Counted from the first letter of the stretch, positions 41,969 through 54,244 are shown. The stretch: DNA of 64,000 nt from Malus domestica (GCF_042453785.1 NC_091674.1:27135001-27199000); one strand, 5' to 3'. Made by a program: numbers and translations. Notes: a model not told the origin generated them from the letters alone.

Positions 41969-43610
41969 ATAAAGAATCTCATCTTCACCCCTAAAATTTC
42001 TTTTCAAGCTTCTCTAGTTCTCTCTCACCACGCCCACCTCTCTCCATCTTTATCCACATGTCTCAAATATTTTGGAATTCAATTCCGAAGGAAGTAAATT
42101 TGAATGAAAAAGTTACAATTGATTTTGAGGTTCACAAAAAATTACAAACGATATTATATACACACACAGTAAGGAAGGGTAAATCGAGCATAGGACCAAC
42201 TAACGAATCTATTTATGAAAGACATAAAAATTCAGAAGCTCACATTCTCTCTCAACCCAATAAGCTGTCTTAACCTCCATATAAAGTAATTGGAGAAAGT
42301 CAAAGCTCCACCAAGAATCTAATTGACAATATGAGGAATAGCTTAATTACGTATAAGTACATGTAAGGTCCATCATTTCATTAGTTGGGCGGGCAGGGGG
42401 TGGGGGGTGGTTTGGGATTCATTCTCAATAGTAATATTTATTCTATCAATTTACTGAAAGGTTCTTGAAATATTATTCTACTCTTGCTCTCCTTTGCGAG
42501 AGGCGAGTGCTTCCGCGTGCGGTGTGATGAGGGAGTTTTAATTCCAATCGTAGGGTTCCATTAAAAAATGACCTGACGCCACTGAGTGTGATTTCCAATT
42601 GTTTCAAAATTTAATAAATTCATAAAAGAAATCATACAAATTGATAATAGAAATCCATATAAATTTACGAAAATTTATATAGAATTGTAGAGTTTATTAA
42701 AACTTTTTGAAGTCTGTATTTAAAAAAAAATCTATTAAAATCTCTGAAATACGCATAAAGCCATTTACAAACTTCTAATAAAAAATTGAACTAGTTGGAC
42801 GCTAAAACGACAGTAAACTCCAATACATACGTCGATTTCTCAATATATTTAGTCACCTACCGACAATAAAAAAACCAGAAGTCTTCCGTTCACTCTTGCT
42901 CAATTTCACAGAAAATTGCACATCTGCAAAGCAAAGGGTGACATTCCCCAAAAGTCAATAGGAACAGAACCTTCAAGGAAAGTGCAAGGCAAGGGCCTTG
43001 AAATCACAAAACAACTGCCCAAAGCCATGGCAATAATAGATTTTTCATTGATACGGGAATACGGAATAGTACACCACGTATCATTATATAAATGGTGTGA
43101 TATGTGTATCAAAAAATTAATAACTTTAAAAATAAAATTTCCCACCATTTTTATAAAAACACGTGATATAACACTCGTGTTACGATCACAATAAAAAATT
43201 TCTTCATGAAAAGAGACTGGACGGATACATACAAAACAGAGCAAGTTAAATAATATTTAATTAAAAAAGGCATTGGAGAGACTAAATCGACAAAATTATT
43301 CCTGTACACATCGTGGTTTATTACTTGTTTATAGTGAATACCACGGTCTTTTTTCTCACTATTTATTTAGCTTGTAAATTGAACAAATAAAAAAACAGCG
43401 AAAAATAGGAGGAGTGCAAGAGAAGAAAACAAGGCAAAAGAAAGGAACATTCAAAGAAAATGGAAGGCAAGGACCTTGCAACAAAGCAACAAAATTAAAT
43501 AAGGCATTAATCTAATCTTTCCTGCAGTATCTTCCAAGTAAGACTTGAGCTAATGATATAAACCAAAACTAATCACATTCAGGACTGGTTCCTGGAAATT
43601 GTAGACCTAA
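41969..43610. other. Gene-free interval upstream of the first EDS1 gene
   Basis: AT-rich with no supportable gene. Two related phrases, TTCAAGGAAAGTGCAAGGCA at 42,972 and TTCAAAGAAAATGGAAGGCA at 43,449, may mark a local duplication of about 480 bp offset. The open frames at 42,058-42,273 and 42,906-43,244 match nothing I know. Confidence 0.4.
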
Positions 43611-43617
43611 AAGTCTT

Positions 43618-43623
43618 GGTCAA
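43618..43623 (-). promoter_or_regulatory. W-box (TTGACC) in first EDS1 promoter/leader
   Basis: TTGACC on the minus strand, the WRKY-binding core, 130 bp before the ATG. It sits in a block (AAGTCTTGGTCAATCC onward) that is conserved upstream of the second EDS1 copy at almost the same distance. Confidence 0.55.
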
Positions 43624-43752
43624 TCCTCAAGGATATTTATGTAATTTCCGATCCACCTCACCATCTTCAACCCTTCTCTTTAAAGCAAGCCCAAAGCAAA
43701 GCAAAGAGCATCCCAACCCAGAAAAATACCAAAAATTACAAAATTCAGAAAA

Positions 43753-45894
43753 ATGGCTGATGAAAGGCTTGGAGAGAGGTTGAATATCAGTGAAGAGCTT
43801 ATACTGGAAAGCTTGTCCTTGAATGCTCAGAAATCACCAGGTGAGCTGTTTCTTGTGAAGCAATCTGGACCATCAGATGTTGTTTTCAGCTTTCCTGCAG
43901 GATCTTCGTCCGTGGAGAGTTATTATTCTGGAGGTGGTGCTTTTGGAGAAGCAAAAGCCGATCTCAAATTCTTTCCTTCCTTGAGAAGTGTCGGGAACTA
44001 TGATCCAGCTGGAAAGCCAGAAGAGAAAGACTTGGCAACTGCAACTATCAACCAAGCATTTCTTAACAAATTTAAACATGTGTTGGAGAATTCCCAGCTG
44101 ATAGCTAAGGTGTGTTGTTTGAATTTGATCTTGAATTTTGTTGGTGTGTTAGAGGGTAGGTAATTCTAGTTAACAGGTCGGATTTAGGTTGAGCATGTTA
44201 CAGTGAAGTTTGAGGGCATATATGTATGATGTGTTGCAGGCCAATTCATTTGTAATTCAAGTGTTCTCATCTACTCTTAATTTTGTCAGGTGCAAGAGGC
44301 TATCAATCTAGGGATGAGAATAATATTTACCGGCCACTCTGTCGGCGGCGCAATCGCTGCGCTTGCCACAATCTGGTTCTTGGAAAATTTCCCGAATGCA
44401 AAAAATGGATCATTCTTCTGTGTGACCTTCGGATCTCCCCTTATTGGTGACCACCTTATTTCTCATGCTCTTAGGAGAGAAAATTGGTCTCAATACTTCA
44501 TAAATTTTGTTATGAGGTGTGACATTGTCCCTCGAATTCTGCTTGCTCCTCTCTCATCCATTCGTCAAGAATTCGAGAAAATCATCCCCTTCTTCGATCC
44601 ATATTCCCCCAACTACGCGAGTCAATCGATTGGATCATCCCCGGAGGCCTTGCAATTGTTTACAAATGTGATGAGCAATGCATCATCTGTTGCAAGCAGT
44701 GCAGCCTCTAAACTAATGGGGAGTCCAAATCTATTACTCGAAACTGTAGAGAATTTCCTTGAGCTAAGCCCTTACAAACCTTTCGGCACTTATATTTTCT
44801 GTACCGGGAATGGAAAGCTGGTTGTCTTGAAAAACCCTGAAGCTGTGTTGCAACTCTTGTTCTTTACTTGTCAATTAAGCAAGGAAGATGAATGGGGAAC
44901 AATCGCCAGTAAATGCTTGAACCAGCATTTGGGATACAAAAAGGAACTTGAAGACAGCTTGGACATGCAGAGTGTGACTTATGACGATCACTTAGAAACG
45001 GTCGCCTTAGCCTCAGATGGTATCTTTGATGACCTTGGCCTGGTAAGTACTTTTTTCCCGATATCCATTTGTACTTGAAAATAAAAATTAAATGGTTATC
45101 ACATGGGCCCTATGTTTTATTGCTTGGGGTCTTTAACATGGTCTGATATTTTTCTTGTAACATTGCAGAGTGCAAGAGCTAGACAATGCCTTCGTGCAGC
45201 GGGAGTATTCGAGGAGCAAAAACAAAAAAACAAGGGCAAATTTGATTCAAAAAAGGAAGAAATGAAGATAGAAATGAAAAAACTGCAAGACTACCGAGAC
45301 TATTACGAGCACAATGAGGGATACTACGACGCGTTCAAGCTTCAAAAGAACAAAAATGATTTCGAAGCAAATGTGACAAGGCTTGTGCTTGCAGCCATAT
45401 GGGATGAGATTACCGAAATGCTGAAAAAATATGATCTTCCCGATGAATTTGAGGCTATATCAGATTGGGTAGAGCTTGGAACTGAATTTCGCCACCTTGT
45501 CGAGCCTCTTGACATTGCTAACTTCTACAGACACGCAAAGGGCGAAGATACCGGAGTCTATATGAAGAGAGGCAGGCCAAAGCGTTACAAATACACACAA
45601 AGATGGCTCGAGCACAAACTAAAACTGCCAGCAGGTTCCCGGGGGGAGTCCTGCTTTTGGGCAGAGTTGGAGGAGTTGCACAAACTTTCTGGTGATCTCC
45701 CGGCGGTGAACAAGGAGAAAGAGAGGGTCTTGAAACTTCAGAGACAAGTAGGACAATGGATTCAGGACGGGGTTCTCCGCGAGGATGTGTTGAAGTCATC
45801 AACCTTCCAGCAATGGTGGAGCAAACTCCCCAATGACCTCAAAACAAACCCGATTTTGGGACTCATGAATGGTTCAGGAAGTATGCAGGTGTAG
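43753..45894 (+). CDS. EDS1: EDS1 lipase-like immune regulator, first tandem copy
   Basis: Three exons, 43753-44109, 44290-45042, 45169-45894, giving 611 aa (Arabidopsis EDS1 is 623). The N-terminal alpha/beta-hydrolase part has the nucleophile elbow GHSVGG with Ser136 and the family Asp197 in VMRCDIVPR. The C-terminal EP domain (from about residue 370) has the EDS1/PAD4 phrases LDMQSV, YYDAFKL, NFYRHAKGEDTG and YMKRGRPKRY. EDS1 pairs with PAD4 or SAG101 and relays signals from TIR-type NLR receptors; its hydrolase activity is not needed in Arabidopsis. All introns are GT-AG and phase 0. A SINE follows the stop by about 30 bp and may form part of the 3' UTR. Followed 2.2 kb downstream by a second copy in the same orientation. 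Confidence 0.95.
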
Positions 45895-45925
45895 TAGTAC
45901 GAAGTGATAATAAGAGGACGGATGA

Positions 45926-46195
45926 GGGGCGTAGCCGAGTTGGCTAAGGCAATTTGCCTACTTCCGTTCTGCACCCAAGTTCAAATTCGCTCTCCATAAT
46001 TTGGTGTTTGTTGTACTATCTGTGTTTTGCTTTGTTTTCACTTGTAATAGTCCACTATGCACACGAGTTCGAATCCGCTCCCCATTATTCGGTGTTTGTT
46101 GTATCTGTGTTTTGTTTTGGTGTAGTTTTCATTTGTGATCGTCCAATCATTACAGTTCTCATTGTAATAGTTTTGGTTCCAGATATGCAATGAAT
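45926..46195 (+). repeat. tRNA-derived SINE with duplicated B-box segment, directly after EDS1
   Basis: A-box-like TAGCCGAGTTGGCTAAGGCA and B-box-like CAAGTTCAAATTCGC. A second B-box-like ACGAGTTCGAATCCGC follows about 95 bp later, together with a repeat of GGTGTTTGTTGTA, so the head or body has been tandemly duplicated. Sense orientation relative to EDS1. Confidence 0.6.
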
Positions 46196-46228
46196 GCTAC
46201 ATTACAAATAACATTCATAATTTTTTTA

Positions 46229-46378
46229 GGGTTGTGATATCCGCACACCCGATTTTACTTCTCACACACCCTTCTAATTTTCGGCCGTTGGATCGGATTA
46301 ATTGAAGAAGATCAACGGACAAAAATTAACAAGGGGTGTGTGAGAAGTAATTTGGGGTGTGTGGATAGCACACCCCTT
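46229..46378. mobile_element. 150-bp MITE, long inverted repeats (GGTGTGTGGATAGCACACCCC)
   Basis: Left arm GGGTTGTGATATCCGCACAC with CACACACCCTTCTAA; right arm AAGGGGTGTGTGAGAAG with GTGGATAGCACACCCC. About 45-bp near-perfect arms form a hairpin. A relative lies in intron 1 of the second EDS1 copy at 49,116-49,266. Confidence 0.7.
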
Positions 46379-47289
46379 TTTTTAAGGCAACCAGAAGGGT
46401 CGCAGAAACACACGTGTTGAGTTTGTGTGGCTCGATATATGTGTAGAAATTTTTCAGTGTGTTCAGAAACACAGTTTGATATATCAAATATTATTATACA
46501 ATCGGTTGAGATTTTTTTTTTTCAAGTTTTCAACCAAATGTATTATTACACTTGGTGTAACCGATCGTGTTTTTAGCACATTGAAAATATCTCTGTGGAT
46601 ATGGATGGACGTAATTATACACTTAAAAAGTACCACAATAATATACGAGTTTAAATAGGTGCTAATAGCGTTGATGAAAAAAGAGAAATCAGATTACTTA
46701 ACTACAATGCATTTTCCACAAATTAAACCGGAAACAACTTTTTAATTAAAAATAGAACGCAAAGAACACTAAACCAACAATAAAAAATAAAAAATAAAAA
46801 TAAAAATAAAAAAAATAAAAAAAAACAAAACCAGTGTCTTACCACAGATTCCTTGTAGCTCAATTTCACAGTAAATTTCCAAATCGACAGAGCAAACATA
46901 ATTTCCTGCAAATCAAGAAAGAATGAAGTTACAACAACTAAGGAGTAAGATTTTCTTCCCTCTTTTTTTTCCGTCTCCTTCCATCTCCTCCTATTTGAAC
47001 GGTTACGGTTAAATCACGTTAACATCTTAAATTAATTTTTTATAGAAAAAGAAAAATAAAATAGAGAATGTGAAAACAAGAAAGGAAAGGAAATAAAAAG
47101 AGAAAGGGAAATAATCTTAGTTCGAAGAGCTATAGTTCCTAGAAGTTGTGGTTGACTCACAGGTGAAGTACAGCAAGTCAAGCCCCGTCAACCACGTCAA
47201 GCAATAATTGTTTAAAGGCAATAGAAACTTGGATTACGATATCTCATATCTCGATCACGTTATTCATAAAATATTTTTTGAAGTAAATT
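46379..47289. other. Gene-free interval between EDS1 copies
   Basis: AT-rich; no gene seen. Contains an A-rich low-complexity stretch at about 46,770-46,830. Confidence 0.5.
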
Positions 47290-47715
47290 GTAATAATGAT
47301 CTCTAAATTTTAATTAAATTAGAGCAATAGTCTCTTAACTAAAAATTTATAATCATTGATCCCTCAACTCATCAAAATATGTAGTTATAGTCATTTTCGT
47401 CAACTTCGTTAGAATTTTGTCAAAATAAGTTATGTTGAAAGAAACATTGCCACAATTAGGGTCCCTCAACTCATCATAACGTGTAGCTATGGTCATTTTC
47501 ATCAACTTCGTCAGAATTTTATCAAAATGAGTTATGTTGGAATGACCATTGTTACAATTGGACTAAAGTTGAGGGACCATTGCTACAATTGAGTTAAAGT
47601 TGAGAGACCATAGCTGCATGTTTTGATGAGTTGAGGGTCTAATGGTAATGGATTTAGTTAAAGAATTATTATTTTAATTAAGTTAAAATTAAGAGACCGT
47701 TGATACAATTTACTT
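47290..47715. mobile_element. Inverted-repeat element with internal duplications
   Basis: Left part has CCCTCAACTCATCAAAATATG and the right part CATGTTTTGATGAGTTGAGG, inverted copies. The phrases AATTTTGTCAAAATAAGTTATG and AATTTTATCAAAATGAGTTATG are internal direct repeats about 125 bp apart. No coding capacity. Confidence 0.55.
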
Positions 47716-47919
47716 AAAAAAACAAAATGAAAGTAACTATTAATTTATTGTATACGCATGGAAGACCACGTCATCTGCACACCTACTCGCAACTAAGCGG
47801 GCTTTTGGTGGACCTCAATAAAAACACGGTTGTTCTTGATTGTGTGTGTGGGATTACGGATGACGAGGTGCTTTGGATGGAATCAAGAATTCCTCCAAAA
47901 ACCAGAAGGCCAAGTCTTT

Positions 47920-47925
47920 GGTCAA
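47920..47925 (-). promoter_or_regulatory. W-box (TTGACC) in second EDS1 promoter/leader
   Basis: TTGACC on the minus strand, 124 bp before the ATG, inside CAAGTCTTTGGTCAATGC. This block corresponds to the one at 43,611-43,630 upstream of the first copy. Confidence 0.55.
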
Positions 47926-48048
47926 TGCTTCAGGGGTATCCTTGTAATTTCTTCATCCATCCCACCATCTCCGAGCCGCAATACCCATATCAAATCATCA
48001 AAAAACCAGAACGAAGAAAAAACACCAAAAATACCATAATTCAGAAAA

Positions 48049-50943
48049 ATGGGTAGTGAAAGGCTTGGAGAGATGTTGAGTATAAGTGAGGAGCTTATCA
48101 AGAAAAGCTGTTATCTTTCCTTCCAGGCGCACAAATTCCCAGATGATCTGTTTCGTGTCGAAAAATTTGCTGCAGGATCATCAGATGTTGTTTTCAGCTT
48201 CCCAGGATCTTGGTCTGTGGAGAGTTGGGCTTCTGTAGAAAGTGCTTTTGGGGACAAAAAGATCCAACTTTCACTCTTTCCTTCCATGAAAAGCGTAGGT
48301 TATTATGATGAAGCTGCAGGACCTGATGAGCACCAAGATTTTGCAACTGCAAGTTTCAACCAAGCCTTTCTGCAAAAGTTTGAACATCTATTGCAGAATT
48401 CCCAGCTTAAAAATAAGGTATTTGTTATTTTTATTCATTTGCTATACACTATAGTTGAGGGCGAGCGCAATAGAAATGTTGCCAGTCGTGAAAACAACTT
48501 TTTTGCAAAGCAAGAGTAATGTTGCGGATTATAGACGTTCTCCCAACCTTTGTAAAGTGGAAAACATGTTAGCTTGATCATCATTTTTATTCTTTACTAT
48601 TGTTTATTTTAACGAAAAATCATATTTTTACATTAAAAAATTAATTCTGGAATTATACACTTTACCCTTTATTTTTTCCTTATCGTTAAAATTCAAAGTT
48701 TTCAAGTTATTTTCATTAAATTGTCTAGGAAACTTGAATAAAAAACTCTCAGATACTGTTCACTTTTAACGAAAAATCATATTTTTATACTAAACACAAA
48801 ATATAAATGAGTGTACTCATGATGAAAATAATATATAAGTGCCAAAACTAATGCGGATTTTTCATGTATAAGGACTTAATAGCATTATGATTTAAAGAAA
48901 AACGCTTCAAATCCAATACTTTGGAAAATTAGCTTTCCGATTTTATATGAGGAGGGCGCCAAAGCATTTATGCAATTAAGAATCAGCTAGAACATAACAA
49001 GTGAATAGTAGAGGGATTTTTCCTCTCGATGAGCCATTTAAGTTGTATAAAATGTACAGTTTTCAATGCGTTTTTCGTAGTTTACTAGCCTAATAACACT
49101 GAGACGTTGTATAGTTGGGGTGTGCTATTCATATACCCCTTTTTACTTTTCACACACTCCTCGTAGATTTCTGTCATTTATATTTTTCAATTCATCTGAC
49201 CCAACGGTTGAAAATTAGAAAGATGTATAAAAAGTATAAATGAGTTTGTGGATGTCACAACCCTTATAATAAAACCCTACACCTTTGGCTATGCTTTAGT
49301 AGGCCCCTATATAATGTGTTGCAGGATGTTAATTAATTCGTAATTCAGATGGTCTTTCATTCCTATTTCTCTCAGGTGCAAGAGGCTATCAATGAAAAGA
49401 AGAGAATAGTATTTACCGGCCACTCTACCGGCGGAGCAACTGCTGTGCTGACCACAATCTGGTGCTTGGAAAATTATCCGAAACAAAGCAATGGAACATT
49501 TTTCTGTGTGACATTCGGATCTCCCCTTATTGGTAACCATATTATTTCCCATGCCGTTAGGAGAGAAAATTGGTCTCAATACTTCATACATTTTGTCAAG
49601 AGATATGACATTGTCCCTAGAATTTTGCTTGCTCCGCTCTCGTCGATTCAACATGAATTCGAGAGGATCCTCCCCTTCTTCGATCCAAAATCCCCCGCTT
49701 ACGCGAGTGAATCAATTGGATCATCCGTGGAGGCCTTCCGTTTGTTTACAAATGTGATGAGAAATGCAGCATCTCTTACAACTCATGCTGCCTCCAAACT
49801 GCAGGGGAGTACCAACCTATTACTAGAAACTGTAAAAAAGTTCGTTAAGCTAAGCCCATACAAACCTTTTGGAACTTACATTTTTTGTACCGGGAACGGG
49901 AATTTGGTTCTTATGAAAAACCCTGAAGCTGTGCTGCAAGTCTTGTTCTACTCGTGTCAATCGAGCAGCGAAACTGAATGGGCAACGATCGTGCTTAAAT
50001 GCCTAAAGGAGCATTTGGCCTACGAGAATGAGCTTGAAGGCAGCTTGGACATGCAGAGTGTGACTTGTGATGATAACCTAGAAACGCTCCCCTTAGCCTC
50101 AGATGGTTTCTTTGATGACCTTGGCTTGGTAAGTACTCTTTTCGTTTCAACGATACTATATTTGCTTCTTTTCAAAATAATACATTCTAACGATGTCTAA
50201 AATCGCAGAGCGAAAAGGCTAGATTATGCCTTCGTGCAGCGGGAGAATTCGAGAAGCAAAAACGAAGAAACCAGGAAAAAGTAAGTTCAAAAATGGAGAT
50301 GATCAGGAAACATTTGAAAGTAATCGAAGAGTACCGAGCCTTATGCGAGCACACTGTCGGATATTACGACGCCTTCAAAATTCATAAAGACAAGACAGAT
50401 TTCAAGGCTAATTTGAGCAGGATTGAGCTAACAGGTATATGGGATGAGATCATTGAGATGTTGAAAAGATACGACCTTCCCGATGAACTCGAGGCTACGA
50501 AGGAGTGGATAAATCTAGGAACCAGGTTTCGCCGCCTTGTCGAGCCTCTCGATGTTGCTAACTACTACAGGCACTCCAAGGACGAAGACACAGGACCCTA
50601 TATGAAGAAAGGCAGGCCAAAGCGATACAAATGCATGCAAAGATGGCTCGAGCACGAACAGAAACTGCAATCTGGTTCATGCGGGGAGTCCTGCTTCTGG
50701 GCAGATGTGGAGGAGTTGCACAAGCTTTCAGGAAACTTCGCGGCGGTGTACGGCGAAAGGGAGAGGGTTTTGAGAGTTCAGGAGCAAGTAGGAAAATGGA
50801 TTCAGGACGGGTTGATCGGTACGGATGTGTTGCTGAAGTCGTCCACCTTCGAGAAGTGGTGGAGCAAGCTCCCTACTGACCTCAAAACAGAAACGATTTC
50901 GAGACGCATGAATGGTTTAGGAAATGTGCAAGCGTGGCAGTAG
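48049..50943 (+). CDS. EDS1: EDS1 lipase-like immune regulator, second tandem copy
   Basis: Three exons, 48049-48417, 49376-50128, 50209-50943, giving 618 aa. Exon 2 is exactly as long (753 bp) as in the first copy and all introns are phase 0, so the two genes are a tandem duplication. It keeps GHSTGG with Ser140, the VKRYDIVPR aspartate, and EP-domain phrases YYDAFKIHKDKTDFKANL, NYYRHSKDEDTG and YMKKGRPKRY. By eye about three quarters of residues match the first copy. Differences are spread through both domains and no domain is lost, so both copies look functional. Intron 1 is 958 bp against 180 bp in the first copy because it holds MITE sequences. Acts with PAD4/SAG101 in TIR-NLR immunity. 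Confidence 0.95.
48590..48800. mobile_element. TAATGAAAA-family MITE sequences in EDS1 copy-2 intron 1
   Basis: One body (AACGAAAAATCATATTT through TCGTTAAAATTCAAAG, ending TTTTCATTAAATT) followed by a second left half beginning GGAAACTTGAATAAAAAACTC. Same family as 2431-2588. Confidence 0.55.
49116..49266. mobile_element. MITE in EDS1 copy-2 intron 1, relative of 46,229-46,378
   Basis: Left end GGGGTGTGCTATTCATATACC and right end GTGGATGTCACAACCC, with CACACACTCC and the central CCAACGGTTGAAAATTAG shared with the other copy. Confidence 0.55.
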
Positions 50944-51019
50944 GGACCGATAATAAGATGTTTGCCTGTTCCTGTAAGCCTTGCAGCATAACAGCAAAAT
51001 CATTGTATTTACCAATTGC

Positions 51020-52012
51020 AATTAGGGATGGGCAAAATATTCATGGGTTTGGGTAACCGTGGTTACCCGTCCATTTAAAGTTCATGGTTATGGTTATGGG
51101 TATAACGGTTTATCCGTGAAATTTAAATGAACGGTTATGAGTATTACCTGCGGTTATAACGGGTATCTATTTACCCATTTAATTTAATATATGTAAAATT
51201 TTAAAAAATAAAATAAAAACCCTAAATTTTCAATCTCTGAGCTAGACTCAGAGTCTCAAACGCCCCGTCCCCCGCTCATCTTTCCCTCCTCACTGCCCTC
51301 TCTCATCTCCGCCGCTCATCTCTCTCCTCACCGCCCCTTCTCTCATGCTAATTGGTGTCGGTGTTCTTAAATGGGAATACTAACTCAATTTATACATTTT
51401 TTTGTAGGCCTCTTTTGGTGACGAGTCGATGAGACTTTGTAATTGAATGTGCTAAAGCATTAGTGTTCGAAAATGTTTAGTTTCGGAATATTTTGGAGCT
51501 TTGAATCATCTAGTATTCAAGATAATGACTATTTTTTAATTTTAGAAGCTTTACCTTGTAATCATATGGATTATAATTTAAGACTTGCTGGGTGTAGCAG
51601 AAAAATATTGTTTGTAAACTATTATTTCAATTATTGGAATTGTATGAAGACTTAAATGATTAAAATAGGGAAATGCATGCTAAAATGTACCTATAACGGT
51701 ATTTAATTGTCAAAAAACGAAAATTATGACAAAATTTTCTTTTATAATTTTCAAGTTGTTAAAAAAAACATGTAGACAGATAAAAAAAGGGTAAATAGGT
51801 AAAAAAAAAAAGGGATAAACAAGTTCAAAAACGGGTAAACGGTTATGGTTAAATGGGTAAACGATTATGGTTAAATGGGTACATGTTTATGTATATGATT
51901 AACCGTTTATGTAATTACCTAACGGATAAACGATTATACGGGTATGAACATAAACAGTTATGGGTAAATAACCGCGATTATCCACCCACCATAACCGTTA
52001 CCCATCGTAGTT
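51020..52012. mobile_element. hAT-like non-autonomous element with GATGGGCAAA / TTACCCATC ends
   Basis: The left end TAGGGATGGGCAAAATATTC is followed by many GGTTACCC/GGTAAACGG phrases. The right end has the complementary ACCATAACCGTTACCCATC. The terminal TAGGGATGGGC resembles hAT inverted repeats. About 1 kb with no transposase. A clean target duplication is not visible. Confidence 0.55.
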
Positions 52013-52132
52013 ACAACCTGAATTTTTCGTGGATTTGTTCGTTTTCGAGGTCAAATTCGATATGTCCGACGTACTCGAGATCAAACTAAAATGAATTAAT
52101 CATAGAAAAACATAATTCGAATGAGTTCGCTA

Positions 52133-52755
52133 CAACAACAACAACAACAACAAAGCCTTTTCCCACTAAGTGGGGTCGGCTATATGAATCCTAGAACGCC
52201 ATTGCGCTCGGTTTTGTGTCATGTCCTCCGTTAGATCCAAGTAATCAAGTCTTTTCTTAGGGTCTCTTCCAAAGTTTTCCTAGGTCTTCCTCTACCCCTT
52301 CGGCCCTGAACTTCTGTCCCGTAGTCACATTTTCGAACCGGAGCGTCAGTAGGCCTTCTTTGCACATGTCCAAACCACCGGAACCGATTTTCTCTCATAT
52401 TTCCTTCAATTTTGGCTATTCCTACTTTACCTTGGATATCCTCATTCCCAATCTTATCCTTTCTCGTGTGCCCATACATCCCACGAAGCATCCTCATCTC
52501 CGCTACACCCATTTTGTGTACATGTTGATGCTTCACCGCCCAACATTCTGTGCCATACAACATCGTTGGCCTTATTGCCGTCCTATAAAATTTTCCCTTG
52601 AGCTTCAGTGGCCTACGACGATCACACAACACGCCGGATACACTCTTACACTTCATCCATCCAGCTTGGATTCTATGGTTGAGATCTCCATCTAATTCTC
52701 CGTTCTCTTGCAAGATAGATCCTAGGTAGCGAAAACGGTCACTTTTTGTGATCTT
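52133..52755 (-). mobile_element. RTE-type LINE, 3' end fragment with (TTG)n tail
   Basis: The minus strand encodes the C-terminal part of an RTE-clade ORF2: [20 protein letters not shown], then [20 protein letters not shown] and [15 protein letters not shown]. It ends in a (TTG)n tail (plus strand ACAACAACAACAACAACAA at about 52,133-52,151), the usual RTE 3' terminus. 5'-truncated: no endonuclease and no FADD motif in this piece. Confidence 0.85.
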
Positions 52756-54244
52756 CGCTAGATTGCTCCGGTCATTAGTGTGGATAAGTATATAAATGGA
52801 TAGAGATAGGAAAGCAAACACAAGATGTACGTGATTCACCCAGATTGGCTACGTCCACGGAATAGAGGAGTTCTCATTAATTGTGAAGGGTTTACACAAG
52901 TACATAGGTTCAAGCTCTCCTTTAGGGAGTACAAGTGAATGATTTAGTACAAATGACATTAGGAAATATTGTGGGAGAATGATCTCGTAACCACGAAACT
53001 TCTAAGTCCCGGAGTGTGGTATCGGCTTGACTTTCCTTATCTGTCTCATAGGTAGATGTGGAATCTTCTCTGGAAGTACTCTTCCTCCATCCAGGGGTGG
53101 TATCTGTAACTGGTGGAGATGCACAAGGTAATGTATCAATGTCACTTGAAGCTTACTTGTAGTTTCAGGCTTGGTCAAGCGCGATACAAACCATGTAGTA
53201 GGAGTCCCCCAAGTCGCCGAGCTAGGGGATCTGCTGAAAGAGGTAACAGACAAGGTAAGCAATCAGAGCTCCGGCTGATTGTTCACATTCTCCCTATCTT
53301 GCAGGCAGCATGAAGGATAAAGAGAAGAAAAATGAGAAGAGATGATATGGGATACTTTTGCTTTTGAAGAAGTAACTTTCCACAGGCTTATTCTTGAACT
53401 GGGCTGGAGGGTTTTCTGGTTTCCTCCAAAGTATAAGGCCGACTGAAGAATTTGAGGGTCAAAACAAGTCCATCAAATCTAGAGTACGTTCGACCCTGCT
53501 GATATGGGATACTTTTGCTTTTGACAGAGTAGTGGATATATCGGCACGTGTGCTGTTACGCTTGTCTCCACATGCTTCCTTGTATCCTTCTCACTTGCCC
53601 TATCCTCAGGCAGATGCGGTATCTTCCTTGGAAGCATAAGATGTTGAAGATGAGTACTCGAGAGCAATGCCAGGGTAAGGGGTTCCAGGCAGTCAGTTCC
53701 TGGCTGGAAGCTTGATTCCAAGTGCTGACTGATTGCTCTCTTTCTCCTTGTCTTGCAGGTAAGAACAAGGCCAAAGGAAAAGACAGGGAAAAAGCATGAT
53801 ATGGGATACTCTTGCTTTTAACCCTGGTGATATGAGATATTCTTGCTCTAGTATAGCTTGTTTACAGAGGTATTATCGGGGGGAAAGAAAGCTGAATATT
53901 TTGAAAGGCTTCGTTGGGAGTGCCCTCTCAGATAAGAGGAAGGGTTGAGCATTTTTGCAGGTCTGCCTGTCCGTTGGGGATGGAGGTCGCCATATATAGG
54001 AGTCTCCCTAACATCAAGTAATAATGCTATTCCTTTACCCTGCTTGGTCATAGCACGGTAGTGGGAGCTGCCAGCTTCACAAGTTTTAACTCTGTCAGAG
54101 CACTTTGAAAAAGTGGTCTGTGGTATCTGGAAAGCTGATGTTGCATGTGAAGATTACAGACAAGCTTTATCCAAGGAGATCCGGCTCTTGAAGTTGGGAA
54201 AGTGGTGCCTCTTCGGTTTTCGAACAAGCAATCCTGTCGGGGAT

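Noticed and set aside
45926-46010. tRNA-Leu/Ser-like sequence after the first EDS1 gene
   Set aside because: A and B boxes are good but acceptor and anticodon stems do not pair; better explained as a SINE head.
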